The position numbers and the translations under genes were made by a program. The notes below the pieces were generated by a model. The model was not told where the DNA came from. It ran no database searches and saw only the letters and a list, made by a program, of their open reading frames with translations. From Ignelater luminosus (lineage: Eukaryota > Arthropoda > Insecta > Coleoptera > Elateridae): a stretch of DNA of 64,000 bases. The stretch is taken from positions 39,870-103,869 of the forward strand of contig VTPC01091291.1 of the NCBI GenBank assembly GCA_011009095.1, written 5' to 3'. Of the stretch, positions 1 through 13,121 are shown one piece after another. Position 1 is the first letter of the stretch. Every line of letters starts with the position of its first letter.

Positions 1-1615
1 TGGAACTGGAACTATGTTCTACGGTCTCGATTGTTCTCATTTGTTTGGGGTATACCTACAAGAACACAATATCTGAAAGTCTGATGTGTGCTGAATTAAT
101 TTTATTAAATTTCTGTTTGAAGCAACATTAACACTTTAAATGTTTTAATCTTTTTGGTCTGAAAACAATTTAACTAGTGGTCTTTGGCCGTCGGACGACC
201 ACAATTATATCTCAGTTTTGATGTATTACCCAGTCACTAGTTAATTAAAATCAATTAATAAGATCGGTTACGTCTTCAAATTCTTTGTTCTTAATAACGG
301 AAAACTTTACCATTAAGAGACTTTTAATACTTATGTTCATTTTAATTCTTGTCTTACATTCAATTTGTACGAGACATCAGTGCAGACAAAATGAAATTAC
401 AGATGACGTTCCAATTGAAATCAATTGAGAGAAAGCAATTTAGACGCCGTTTATCTAATGCAACAATGTTAATTTCTTATTGTATATGGTCTTTTGAAGA
501 TTTCCTGTGAAGCCTTTTATATTAACCTCAAATGCCGCTTTGTAAGATTCTTAATAATTTAAAATGAGATTTGTCTGCGTAAGAGATACAAACGTATGAC
601 ATATACCTACAATACCTTGCTCAATAGTACAGTTTTGTATAAAGAAAAGACTTATTAACGTCAATAGTAATATATGTATCAATATGATTTCATGAATAAA
701 AATTCATATGCGTAACAAAATTTGGCAATAATTATAATTACAGATATTGAGTTTTATGATTGAGATTATAATTTGTAATTTATCGTAGCGTTGCGTTGGT
801 GTATACGAAAAACACGTCAGAATTTACCTGCATGATTTTACAAAGTGACGTATTATATGGTTTGTGAGTTACTAATCCTTAACAATGCGCTATTGTAATC
901 TGTATCATTTTAAAAATATCTTAAAATGGAACAAAAAATCTTAAAAAACTAGACATTTATAATCTTTAGTAGTCTGTCTTATAACATAGAGGATGCAAAA
1001 TTTCCAGTTTTTCACATATAAATGTTATCTTTTGTAAGCGGAATTCCAAAGTTAAAGTAGATTTATACTTTCTAAATATTAAGAAAAGAGATCACTTCTT
1101 TGAAACTCAGTTAGAATAATCGAGCTGATACAGTACAAGATAGGCTAGGATAATCTAGAAAAATAAAAAAAAGGATTTATTTCAGTTAATAGATTAATGT
1201 CGAAAAATTATTTATTATGAAAAATTCACGGAAAAACCTACACAAATAAGTTCCGCTTGAGTCGCTCCCAAATTCTGAGGATTCAACTCAACAAAATGAT
1301 TGAGAATAAATAGGTTTATTATAAGTATTACTTGCTTGTTTATTTCGTAATTATAGTGAAAATAAGACCACGTCAGTAGAATACAGAATTTGAAAAAAAA
1401 ACATGAAGAAATTCAGGTCCTTTATATTTAATTAGAGCAATTTTGAAATAACCAATACTTTATTAAATATAAAAAATTTAAAGATTGGAACACTTTAGGA
1501 GTTGTTTAAATATAAAAGCGCAAAAGATCTTTGAATTACTCAACCAGTAGTTACTCATTTTATAATTAATCAGTTCATTAGATGTATGGAATAAGTAATT
1601 ACTTGTAACTTTCAG
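1..1615 (+). other. Presumed intron 1 of copy 1, no coding sequence seen
   Basis: AT-rich, ending in the exon 2 acceptor (ttcag). I looked for the WPKP-containing exon 1 and did not find it. In the other copies intron 1 is 0.9-3.0 kb, so exon 1 just outside the window is plausible. Confidence 0.6.
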
Positions 1616-4600
1616 GTTGTTGCCGAAAACTGTGATTTACTACAAAATTCTCTGCAACGATATTTGGATATCATTAATGGTTCGACCGTGTCACAACCAA
1701 TATCCAAAAATCTTGTACAAAAAAGACATTACTACAAACCTTGGAGAGCAGACAAAAATTTTATGGGATACTTGGACACTTTAGATGTTCTGTTAACAGA
1801 TCCATGTAAAGACATTGACCTACCAACCCATGAAATGAAAGAACAGTGTAAGTAATAATGAAATAAGATTGTGGAGGTAGCTTCAATAAATGTTAATTAC
1901 CCATAACATAATTCACCACAAAAACACTTTTCCATTATTTAGACAATGAATGTTATGGTTACTTAATCTTGCTGAAGCATTTCTGAATTAACATCTTGGT
2001 TTTTTTTCCAATAACTTTATACAATATTTTTAGACATTCTTAATATAACATCGGAAGGTACTGGAACGGTACTATCAGCTTCTACTATTTGGGGAATCTT
2101 AAGAGGGTTAGAGACCTTCTCGCAATTACTGCATGCTACAGATGAAAAAGCGGTAAATTAATTAATTAATGTAGTCAATTATGCATAAATCAATTTGCGC
2201 ATTTTTTAAGTGCATTGATCGTAACCTACACTTGTTATGCCGATCAAGATTTTGGCAATCGCTCTCATTTCTCAGATTATTTTTAGAACTAACGCTCTTT
2301 TTGTTTGTTTATAGTTCAAATTCATATGTGAAAAGTTTTTAATTTACTTCTTACAAATGTTACACGCGCAAAGAAGCTTACCTTGTTTTTAATTGATAAA
2401 CTCTTTAGGAAAGAAATTAACAATGTATTTAAAACTAAATTAGTTACACTGAACAATTCAAACACAGTGGTTATAAAAATTATTACTCCTATTTTTTATT
2501 ACAATTACATTTGAAGGAATTACAGCATTATTTTCATGGGCTTGATTTACATCAAAATTTGGCTTGTCATGCAGCCTACGAGTCTTTATTAGGATTTCGC
2601 CGTTTCATGTTAAATAATACTTAATACATGCATTTATTGGTTTTCTTGCTAAATTAACCCATGTTGACCTATCTACGTACTTACAGTTTGATCTTTAACA
2701 TTAACCGTTAACTAATATGATTAAATGCAGTCATATGTTTTGTAACTGAGGTGATATTTAATTTCTTACCACATTCATGAACCTTTAGCTTTTATCGATA
2801 AACTGCTTTGAAGATAATGGTATAATAATATAAATATAGTCAGTCTTTTGACCAAGGAAAAATTCTGTTAAATAATCTCATTAAAATTTCTTTAGACAAA
2901 TACACACTTGGGAAAAGATCAGTCGATTCTTAAAAAAAAACAAAGTTGTAAACCTTGTTGAGAATATAAAACATTTATAATTAATATCAGTAGAAATATA
3001 ACCAGAAAACGATGATGATGTCTTTCCGTAACATTTCAACATTTATTTACATAACCAGACAGTGAGAAGAACTGTCTACCTACAGGCTATTGTATTCTCA
3101 TGCAAGTAGGTAACAGCAACAAATAATAAAATGAGCTCTGATGGGTGGCGCACCAGTTAAGTATCATTGAATCAGATAGTTTCAGAATTCCAACTTATAC
3201 ATAGATAGAAAGAGTTCTCTTAAATCAGCTCCCTAACATCATCTTTTAAAATAAGCGTTTTGACGGAACAAAGGATTGTCGATATTTAGCTTGATTGAAT
3301 TCCTTCTTTGGGCCCTTTCTAAATTTTTGAACGCTGTCATGCAATTGTGTATACCGAACGGTCCTTATAAATCAAGTTTGAAGTTTTCAGAAATTTATTC
3401 TTTTTGAACTCTTATCTTTGAATTTTATATTAATTGGATGAAGAATATTATGAGTCCGCTGGTAGAAGCAAAATTGTATTGAATCGTTTAAGGTATATTT
3501 GAAGGAATGAATAAATTGTGTAGATTGGTGTTTTTGAATTTAATGATTACGATCCCCAAAAAGATCTTGAATAATACTGAGTAGCCTTTAGCCACAGAGT
3601 TAACAAAGCTATAGACAAGAGAGATCAGTTTTGATGAGAATTCTTCTTGCCTTTTGGATTTTCCGTTTCTTCAATAACTGTTAGAGTTACACACTATTCT
3701 ATTGATTTTATATCATCCCCAATCTCGTGTCCGATTTATATCATCATTCTAATATTCGCAAATAAATTATAAATCAATACCCAAGAAGAGAGTGTAAACT
3801 GATTGCCATTCAATTACTTAGTTTCTTTTTCCAAAAATGCTCTGGTGTCTGCTAAACGTAAAGTCTCTTGTGTTGTGCCACGTCAGTGTGGTTCTTCAAA
3901 ATTACTTAAAATCATTATTTTCGCGACATTGCTTAAACGACTGTGGTGAATTTCTGCAGGTTCTTGCTAAGTAATTCTAAACGATGCCCAGTTTTGTTCA
4001 AGAAAAGCTCTATTTTAGGTTTCCCCTTGTTTGTGAATATCCTTATCCAATTAGAGATAATTGACAAGGTTTTTTCTTGTCTAGCAGCTTGAACAATCAA
4101 GTTCAACAAGGTATCATTAAAGCCTTCTCCATGTCAAGATATTCTCAAAAAAAAGTTATTTTACCATATCTTTTTAATTTTGCCTACCAGCTCATAGGTT
4201 GCAATTTCTCATGATTTACCAGTTTGATAAACATGCTGGTATCTGTGTAGCGGCATATTTGCTAAAGCACTTTTCTTGATACATACGCCCATCAATTAAC
4301 TTTCGAAAGTCTCAAGAACAAATACGGTTAGGCTTCATGGGCCTACATAAGACTTGGCTTGTTCTATAGCTGTATTGGTTATGATGTAAAATCCAAACTC
4401 CTACCAAACAAAAAGTATCAAGTATGAATTTGTCATTAAGATTAGTACGAGAAATAACCAGAAGACAGAACACACACTTTTTTGAGATTTTTTTTTAATA
4501 TACTACAATGTTTTTTGTGTTTAGTAACAAATAAGTGTCACTATACTATACAACGTTCACGATATTTCTGATTCGTTATCGCTGTGAAAGAATGACAGTT

Positions 4601-7600
4601 TGAGTATTGCAAACCGAGTTGACGCTTATTGACGCTTAATGTGCTTTAAGGTTATGATTTTATGGCAGTTTAACCTCACGCTATTGTCTCTTTTTTGTAG
4701 CTCTGTAAATATAAGGAAAACTTGATTTCTTTTTAACAAAAAAAAAACGTTTATGCAAAAGTTTTGATCGTGCAACAGCGCCAAATGCAGCCGCAAGCAC
4801 GACAATTTTCAAAAAAGAAAAAGAAAACACTCCCAACCTAACAAAATGAAAGTATGGCTTGTTACAACCCAAAAACATCGTGAACGGAGTATATATAGGT
4901 TGATCAAAATCTGGAATTAGCTTAAACATTTTATAATAATAAGAAAAGTTTCTATAGACATATGATCTAAAACGTACGGCTTTCTAGATATAGAGGTATC
5001 AAAGTTGAACATCCTCTTAAACACCCACCATTGACTGATAGAAACACGTAAATTAGATTTTACTACAGAAATGTGTGTTTTCTTATAATAAACACAAAAA
5101 ATTTCATCTGAATATTTCAAGTACACCCTTTAACTTGAAAACGACGTATCCTACAAGAAAAGTAAAAGAGAAGCTTTTTCTGTTGAGTGTAAATTCCAAA
5201 ACTAGCAAAACTGTAGATTCTTCTAGTGGCGTGACATATTTTATTTCTCTGATACCTAATGCCTTACCATGCTTCACTCTTAACCTCCGCCCGTTGCAAA
5301 GATAATCAAAACGGGCCTTATAGTAACAGCAACGTAGAGAATCTTATCTCACTATTAGACGTTCTCCGGATATCGAGAAAGGAAGAAATTGTGAACTTTT
5401 TTATTCTAATAATAAGTTTAGACCAATATCAGATTTTGGTTAACTATTTCAGAACTACCCTGTATATTAAAAAACATCTAGATTTTACTAAAAGCACCTC
5501 ATGCAAAACACACGGTTAGTGATGAAGACTAACTATGAATCAACCAATATTCCAGATTTTGTAAAGCCGATTGCCCTTGTGTTCAGGAGCAGGCGTTAGC
5601 AGCGCTGTCAGAGAATGGTTTCTGGACATCGGGAACAACACTTTTAAAAGCGCTTTCTTCGATCCTGGCGGCGCGTAAGCCTGATTATTGCTCCTGAACA
5701 CAAGCATATCTCTGAGTTGTAGATGCTGAGCGATTGCTTTATAAAGGCTGTTTGACACAATGTTAAATTTAGTACAAAATTTAGCATCCTATCAGACTGC
5801 TTTAACATGTTATAATACTGAATGCAGTTTATGCTTTAGTAATTTTATTGCAGCAACTGATTTTCTATTTTAGCTTCAAATCAACTGTACAACAATTTTT
5901 GACTTCCCTCGATTTTCACACAGAGGACTGTTAATAGATACTTCTAGACATTTTATTCCTATGATTAAACTTTTTAAAACTATTGATGCAATGGCTTACA
6001 ATAAACTCAATGTATTTCATTGGCATATTACTGATGATCAAAGCTTTCCATATCAAAGTTTAAAGTATCCGGAATTAAGGTATTACTTGTATTATTTAGT
6101 GTAATAAGTATATTGTTTTTGATGACAAAAGTAAAAAATCTCTTTTTTGCAGTGAAATGGGAGCTTATACGAGTTGGTACATCTATACACCTTCAGATGT
6201 ACAGAAAATTATACGTTATGCTGCAGCAAGAGGAATTCGAGTTGTAGTGGAGTTTGACACTCCCGGTAAGGGAAGAAAGATTGTTTTATAATAATATCAT
6301 TCATTATTGTAATAAGTCAATTTGGATATTTTTCCATATCGTTGACACCTTGGGAAAAATTTTGGCCTGAGCTTGTGGCCTACCAAATGATCATTCATGG
6401 CCAATCACAAACCATACTTTCAGAAATATTACCCTTTGCTCTCATTAGGTTACTAGTGCATCCGCAAAAAGAAAAGAGCCATTAGCCACAATTTTTGGTA
6501 AATTTAGTATTAGGATGTTAGTTTCAATTTGGTATTTTCAAACCAAAATAAAATGTCTGTGGTGCTTTAGAAAACCAATTTCTAACAATAATACGTCAGC
6601 ATGTTAAAGGATGATTTAGTGTACTTCGAAATTCAAACTGTTTGAAACACATTGAACATGATGTACAAATTATACCTACGTTAGGTACTGTTTTTTCTAA
6701 TTTGATTTTAATTCACTTAGGACATACCAGATCATGGGGCGAAGCTTTCCCAGATCTTTTAACCCCATGCTATGCAAATGGCGTTCCAAATGGACAGTAT
6801 GGACCAATGGACCCCACAAAGGAATCAACATATTCTTTTCTACAAAAGTTCTTTGAAGAAGTGGTTAAAGTATTTTCAGATCAGTATTTACATTTAGGTG
6901 CTGATGAAGTAGGCTATGAATGCTGGTATGTATTATAAAACCAGAAGTTTATTGAACGTCTATTTGACTTTCAAAATTTGTTCGGACCTTCATGGACGTA
7001 AATTGAACATTCAGTGAACATCCGTTCTTGGACGTCTATTGGATAACCATGTATACACATTACATTGAAACGGACGCCCGTTGAATGTTCAAAATTGTGA
7101 CAAATGCACGTCTTTTAGCCAAAATTGAACCGTCGGCCGAAATTTAGACTTGCTATATGGGTTATGACATTATTATTTTCTATATTAGAAAATTTGATTA
7201 TTACCATATTCTATATAGCAAAGTTATAGCTCCTACTTGTTTAAGAATTAGCTGTAATGTAGTTTGCCAATAAGTAATAAATATTTACATTATTATTTGT
7301 TTACTCTTCCTTTATTGTTTTAGGGAAAGCAATCCTGACATTAAAGAGTACATGGAACAGCATGGTCTAACAAGCTATAGACAGCTTGAAGATCTTTTTG
7401 TACAAAAACTTCTAGACATAGTACATAATCTAAAAGCAAAAACAATTATATGGGAAGAAGCATTTACTAATGGTCTACAACTAAGAAATGATACAGTAGT
7501 ACAAGTATGGAAAGACTGGTCGATAGGAGGATGGAAATGGACAACATATAGAGCAACAAGAGCTGGCTTACAAGTTTTATTATCAGCTTGCTGGTATCTG

Positions 7601-7912
7601 GATCATTTATCAAATGGTGGAGATTGGCAAAAATATTATGACTGTGAACCAACAGATTTTGGAGGAAGTGAGCAACAAAAAGAACTAATGAAAGGAGGGG
7701 AAGCATGCATGTGGGCCGAAGTTGTAAATGAAAATAATATTGAATCAAGAGTATGGCCCAGAGCTTCTGCTACTGCTGAAAAGCTCTGGTCTGCAAAAGA
7801 CGCAGAAACAAAACAGGAAGCTGCTAAGCGACTTGAAGAACACACATGCAGAATGAATAAGCGTGGAATACAGGCTCAACCACCTAATTCGGCTGGTTAC
7901 TGCATTCTTTAA
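1616..7912 (+). CDS. Beta-N-acetylhexosaminidase (GH20), copy 1, 5'-partial
   Basis: Removes terminal GlcNAc/GalNAc from glycoconjugates, by family a lysosomal or secreted enzyme of the HEXA/HEXB type. Coding exons read as 1616-1847, 2034-2152, 5874-6079, 6153-6265, 6721-6925 and 7324-7912, all with GT-AG borders and a continuous frame (487 visible residues). Exon 1, carrying the signal peptide and the GEVWPKP motif seen in the other copies, is absent from 1-1615 and should lie upstream. Visible landmarks in order: the GH20b helix region with [17 protein letters not shown], then [37 protein letters not shown] (split over exons 5/6), the catalytic Asp-Glu pair in [20 protein letters not shown] and ACMWAE. 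The cysteine pairs of human HEXB appear kept. Intron 3 is long (3.7 kb). No frame damage was seen. Family assignment is very sure; substrate preference is not. Confidence 0.93.
2153..5873 (+). other. Intron 3 of copy 1
   Basis: AT-rich intron without recognisable coding sequence. The only structure seen is the 5576-5704 inverted repeat in its last fifth. Small open frames here lack any family resemblance. Confidence 0.7.
5576..5704. repeat. Perfect 16-bp inverted repeat in intron 3 of copy 1
   Basis: CTTGTGTTCAGGAGCA (5576-5591) and TGCTCCTGAACACAAG (5689-5704) enclose 97 bp that are clearly more GC-rich than the surroundings. Origin unknown; it may be the core of a short foldback element. 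Confidence 0.55.
6950..7165. repeat. Truncated copy of the GGACGT element in intron 6 of hexosaminidase copy 1
   Basis: The stretch holds degenerate 11-bp units (GGACGTAAATT, GAACATTCAGT, GGACGTCTATT) and ends GCTATATGGGTTAT, matching the terminal motif of the 24838-27736 element. Too short to encode anything. Confidence 0.6.
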
Positions 7913-8027
7913 AATAATTCTTTATGTAGTTATAAGTAGATTAAGTAATTTTAAGTAAATAATTAAATGATAATGCAATTTCAATTACCTACATTTGTTA
8001 AATGTTTTTTGTTATTTGTTGAAAGTT

Positions 8028-8033
8028 AATAAA
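8028..8033 (+). terminator. Polyadenylation signal, copy 1
   Basis: AATAAA 116 bases after the stop codon. Confidence 0.5.
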
Positions 8034-9919
8034 ACTAGTTAATCAAATGTTTTCTTGAGTACAAATTGATAATAACAATAACGATAATAATAATAATACA
8101 AATGTTTATAATTTTTATGTGGTTTTAAATTTTTTAATAAATGTACAGGGTGCTTCAAATTCGATTCTTATAAGAGATACAACATAGGTTTAAATTTGGC
8201 ACTAATGACTTACAACATGTTAAGAAATAAATAATCCAATGTTATGTCATCTCATCATATAGGAGCTAGAATATTCTCCGATTCTAGGATCAAATTGAGC
8301 CAGTCCATGTTTCAAATGTTTGCTTAGAACAAAACAAACGATTGATCTTGCTCATAAGAATTAAAGAAATTCTAGATTGTTCTTAGCACAAAATATTATC
8401 ATAGTGAATCTGTGGTATATTGATAAGACAGTAGCAGAGGGATTATTTCTAATTTTTAAGGCAAATAAAATTGAAAATCTACTTCACTTGCAAAAAGTAG
8501 ACGTAGCAAAAAAGTTACCTAACACCGGACATAATTTCTAAAAAGCGCACATGTCCGGAAAAAAAGTAAACGTATGGTAACTCTATATCTATAAAAATAA
8601 TCCTCTGATTAAAGTTGATCAACCATGAAAATACCGATCCTTAAACTAACAGCAAGTACACCTATGAATCATAGAATTCATAGTAGGCTCTGATATTCCC
8701 CTATTTTTGTGGTGCAAAAACAGATTGAGGTTGAAAATGTCTAAATTAATTAAAATTACTAATCAGAAACAATTTTAATACTACATTTTTTCTCATACAA
8801 AATTCAAAAATTATAAATATAGGAAGTACGCAATCTAAATATTTTAATTTCATACCAGCACACATATGGATCTCGTTCATCACAAAGCCAGTTGATGCAC
8901 AGATTAAATAAGAGTCAGATTTGTGGATTCTATTGCTCTCTTTCTCCAAGCAACTCCCAGAGCTTGCTATTTTGATATGTACTGCGCAGCGTGGGCGTCT
9001 AGAGATCCCGCAAACATTCATGACCACGGCGCAGAAGACTAAAATTCGTTCCTTTACCCCTTCCGCACTAAGTAATATGCACTCACCAAGTTTCGTTCGT
9101 TCGTCAGTTCCTTTTCCTCAGTTTTAACTCCGCCTTCGCGCAGCAGCATGGTCAAGAGTGTTTGCGGGATATCTACCTGTAACTGAAACTGTTTGTTACA
9201 GAAACTTGTAAGTCCTGAAGTTGGGTCACAAGTTGCCACTGCTACTACTACACTCGGCGCCGTTCCTGGGGTATAAGTCGCCCGTATGCAAGACTAGATT
9301 TGCCGCTCTCTTTTATTTTTCAAATATCAGTTGTTAACGTTAAGTCTCGATATTTAATCATTATGTACGTACTACATTAATCTAATTTAAATCATCGGTA
9401 TTTACCAGAGTCATTGAGTACAGAAACATTAATTTAAATTAAGGCTAACGGTTCATTCTCTTTAATGAAACGTAATTTTTAACGCTCTCCATCAGCTCAA
9501 AGACGGTAGATTTTACAAAACTCTGTGCTTTAATTATTTTTTATTTTGAGCTTCTCATTTGTTATCAAAACTTTTCCTCAACAGAATTGACCAAAACTCT
9601 TTGAAGGGTATTAGTTCTAGGCACAAAGGCTATATTGTCCTCTGGCATAATGGCATGGTGCCAAGTTTAGCCAAAACATTGTTTCATTCTAAGAATGACA
9701 TGTGTTAAAAAAAATCACCCCATTCAAATTGCACACCACATTAATACTTTGTCGGAGAATTTAGCATTTTCTTTGAACTTCACATTATTTCGGCAATCGT
9801 CAATATCATCATCAAAGTTAAAGCCCAGCACATAGGCTTTTATAGACCCTTTTTACCAACTTTTCGCAATTCCCTTAACCACTTCTACTACTATCTATCT
9901 ATTCTTTTCTCTGTTCTTT

Positions 9920-10165
9920 GGCCGAAAATACCTAACTATAGTACGAAAGTGAGGATGCCAGTGTAAGATAGAGCGCTCAACTCTTTTACTGTTAGGATAA
10001 CGGCCTGAAAGGTCTTAAATCTAACTTTCTTGTAGCCCTCACATTCTCCCAGAAAGTGAAAAGATGTTTTACTGCCATTTCTATATCTAGGACATGTTGG
10101 GTCTTCCTTTACAGCTATGAGCGACAGGTGCCTTCTTGAGGTGAGTTAGAGTCGTCCGGCTCTTG
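9920..10165 (-). mobile_element. LINE 3'-end fragment (zinc-knuckle-like C-terminus)
   Basis: The minus strand reads HLSLIAVKEDPTCPRYRN, then TSFHFLGECEGYKKVRFKTF, matching the Cys-x2-Cys-type ...H...C pattern at the C-terminus of Jockey/R1-like LINE ORF2 proteins. No reverse transcriptase is recognisable next to it. Confidence 0.5.
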
Positions 10166-11108
10166 CCTATTAACCAGTCTAACTTTGACAAATTCAAACT
10201 GGTTATATGATTTTTCGCTTAGCGATAATCACTGCTTTTTACCTTTACCGTAAGCCTATGCGTTCAGGGCTAACGAGATCAGTTGCTCAGATGTTCTTAG
10301 AAAAGGTTCTGGTCCTGAGTAGGTACCTCGGCTCCAAGTCTGATGAGTTAATTCGCCTTCTCATTTTTAATCTTTATAAACGGTTGTTAAATTTGAATTA
10401 CATCGTTTTTTTCGTAGAGGGTGATCGAGAAACGCAAAACATAATTTTATTCAATGTTTTTAAATTTGACACTTTTTATATTTTAATAATGTTCTTATTT
10501 GATATTTATTGCTGACTGCACAATATTGCATTATGTGGGTCTACCTTTAGCAGTTTCGGCGTTATTCAGTTATGGGTTGTAAAATGCTATCAACTGGCTC
10601 TGATATAATTAAGCAGGTTTGTAAATTTACAACTTACAGGTTAAAACTAAATATCTTATCTTTAGAAATGTTTATTGCAATTTTTTACAGGGCGATCGAG
10701 AAAGACAAAATCTAATTTCCTTGACATTTGTTTAAACGATGGGTTACAGTATTAATGTGTCCTATATACTAGGTAATATTACTATGTAGTGTAATCATTT
10801 TTCTTGTTTTGTTTAATCTCATATTGAAGTATTAGCTATAAATTAATTATTTCATATTTCAGAGTTATGTCAAATGGAATTTTATCATAAAATTGTTAAT
10901 TGGTTATTTTCTTGTTTTTATGAGCCCACATTCTTGTGACAGTTTTATCATTCAGTGTATTGTGCAAGAATCATTTTAGAAATATTTCATTTGATAACTG
11001 CTTTTGTGGTAAGTTTTAGTTGGTTATTTTATGAAAATACCATGCATATAAAGATCTGTAAAATAAAATTTATCATATTATTCAAAAATCGGCAGTTACA
11101 GGTTTAAG

Positions 11109-11352
11109 TATTCGCGATTGACATTGGCCAAATGCCACCACGTGGAGGATTTAGAATCACAATGAGACCTTGAAAACTCCTAGTGCATTTGCTTACTTTT
11201 GCACTTTTTATTTGTTATTAACTAACATTTTATTGACAAAATAAAATCCATTTATGCCTAAGTTTATATGTTTATAAATTAGCAATATACGCCTCAATAC
11301 GTTCAATGTTGTTAACTACTAGCGCTACTATCGGTAATGTCAATCGCGAATA
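11109..11352. mobile_element. Small MITE with perfect 17-bp TIRs
   Basis: TATTCGCGATTGACATT at 11109-11125 is repeated exactly, inverted, at 11336-11352, giving a 244-bp element in the spacer between copies 1 and 2. The interior is non-coding. Confidence 0.6.
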
Positions 11353-11568
11353 ATAAATAATGTCCCTAAACGCTAATACTAATTGGCAGACTTGTGGATG
11401 GCGAAGTTGAATTTACGACTGCCCCGCTAAGTGCTGAACATGAATACGCTACCTTCGAGCTCTTTATTCATCTGAACCACTGACTGACTTACTGTTCATC
11501 AGCACGTGTGTTTTGGTTTGTTTTCTCTAGATAAAGCAATGCTTGTGTCTACGAGCGGATAGTACGTG

Positions 11569-11609
11569 ATCGTGCTACCAATGAAGAAACTCTTGATTGG
11601 TAGCACGAT
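11569..11609. repeat. 14-bp perfect hairpin
   Basis: ATCGTGCTACCAAT at 11569-11582 and its complement at 11596-11609 surround a 13-nt loop. The stem is shorter than a usual microRNA precursor and no function is inferred. Confidence 0.45.
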
Positions 11610-13090
11610 AGCATATTATTAATCCAGGACCTGACTGTACTTCTGTAGGAAATCTGGTACATTTTCTCGCTATACCTCATCAAACATGGCGAATAACGTA
11701 AATGACGTGAACAACGAACCGTAGCGCGGAATCAGCAACTCCAGTGCACACTCATATTTATTATACACCTAGTTGATGGGTGGCAGTCCAGGGAAACAAA
11801 ACGTTTTACTTTTAGCTATTTCATGCATTATCTAGAGCAGGTTACACTAGCAAATTTGGTACCAAGAAAGCAGCTCCTGTATAGTGCTTGTACTACACCA
11901 TATTAGGAAAACCTTGGAATACACCTATTTAGAATTATACAAAAAAAGTCTTAAATCTGCAGAAGAATGATTAGTTCAGCTTTTGCGAAAAGGTTCATCT
12001 TGCAGATCCTTAAATGAACTCAGATTACGGCTGTATCATCATGGTAAAGAATACAGATATTGAGCATTACTACCTACTAGACGAAGCGCCAGGGAACATT
12101 TACTAGAATTGTATTTTCACATGTACCTTCAGTAACACTAAATTGATGACACGTCTATTGACTTATATTAGACTTCTATGAATTTGGTTTTAAAGTGATA
12201 AAAGACGGTCTGATGCCAGAAAGAAACCTAAAGCCTTATCCCTTATCCACATGCAAAGAAGCTCAGATGTTTTTAACAGTTTGGTCAATACTTTATACAA
12301 TAATTCATTTATTTATTATTTTTCCCTACTTCGAGTTTTGGCTAGTCGCATTGTTTCCGAGCTATTAGTTTCAACCTTCAGCAAGTTTGGTAATTGGATA
12401 GATAAGTTACTGTTTTCTATCTCGTGGACTGAGAACCAGATGGTTTCTAACTCTAATGTAAGCAAAATTGATTTATTAAGAAAATTTATTAGTTATGTAG
12501 ATCTCTATAGTTTGTTCCGGTAGATATGCATATTGTAGTTGTAGTCGTTACTGAAATAGATTTTAAATAAAGAAAGATATGTAAGTTTCATTTTTTAAAT
12601 TGCTCTACCGTAGAGTTTTTAAAATATCGTATGTCGTTTGGAATTCTTTGGTTCTCATTTCACGATGTGCCGATTTATAATGATAATACATTCTGTATAT
12701 TATTTATTTATTTTTTTTGAGATCTACATCCAATATAGATTTTAATGGTATTAATCTTATTAGTTAATGTCGGTGCTTATTGAGTTTTCCAATTTCTATT
12801 GGTTCTTGATTTCTTTACTAAATAGGTTCCCTTTACTAAATGCATTCCTTTTTTACATGCAAAGGAGGATAATGTATTTAAACTATTTCTTAGATCTTAT
12901 TTAGTGATTTTACTAGACTTAAAGTATGAACAAAGAAATAAAGCAGCACATGCTGTAGAGTGAGAAATGCCTCTTTATCTAAATGCGCTACAATGTAGGT
13001 ATTTCAAAAATAACGTTATTTCTCGGTCAAATAAAGTAAATTTTAGTACAAAAGCCATAATGATAAGAACTAATGACTAGCAAATGACGG

Positions 13091-13121
13091 TAACATATTC
13101 AGTGCACATTTAGTTGGAGCA
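13091..13121 (+). promoter_or_regulatory. Conserved leader motif before copy 2 start
   Basis: TAACATATTCAGTG at 13091-13104 recurs before copies 3 and 4 at nearly the same distance from the ATG (17 nt here). The TCAGTG part fits the arthropod initiator consensus, so it may mark the transcription start; a conserved 5'UTR element is the alternative. Confidence 0.45.

Larger units (their letters stand above)
7913..13090. other. Spacer between copies 1 and 2
   Basis: Holds the copy 1 3'UTR, a lone CAGGGTG end near 8147, a locally less AT-rich stretch (8980-9300) of unknown origin, a LINE 3' fragment near 10 kb, a MITE at 11109-11352 and a hairpin at 11569-11609. No gene supported. Confidence 0.6.

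Noticed and set aside
1845-1855. Stop codon directly after the exon 2 coding stretch of copy 1, suggesting a short protein
   Set aside because: It lies inside the GTAAGT donor of intron 2; the same reading-through stop occurs after exon 2 of the other copies.
8147-8160. CAGGGTG repeat end downstream of copy 1
   Set aside because: No matching inverted end found within the next kilobase.
11569-11609. MicroRNA precursor
   Set aside because: The perfect stem is only 14 bp, too short for a typical precursor, with no extension of pairing outside it.
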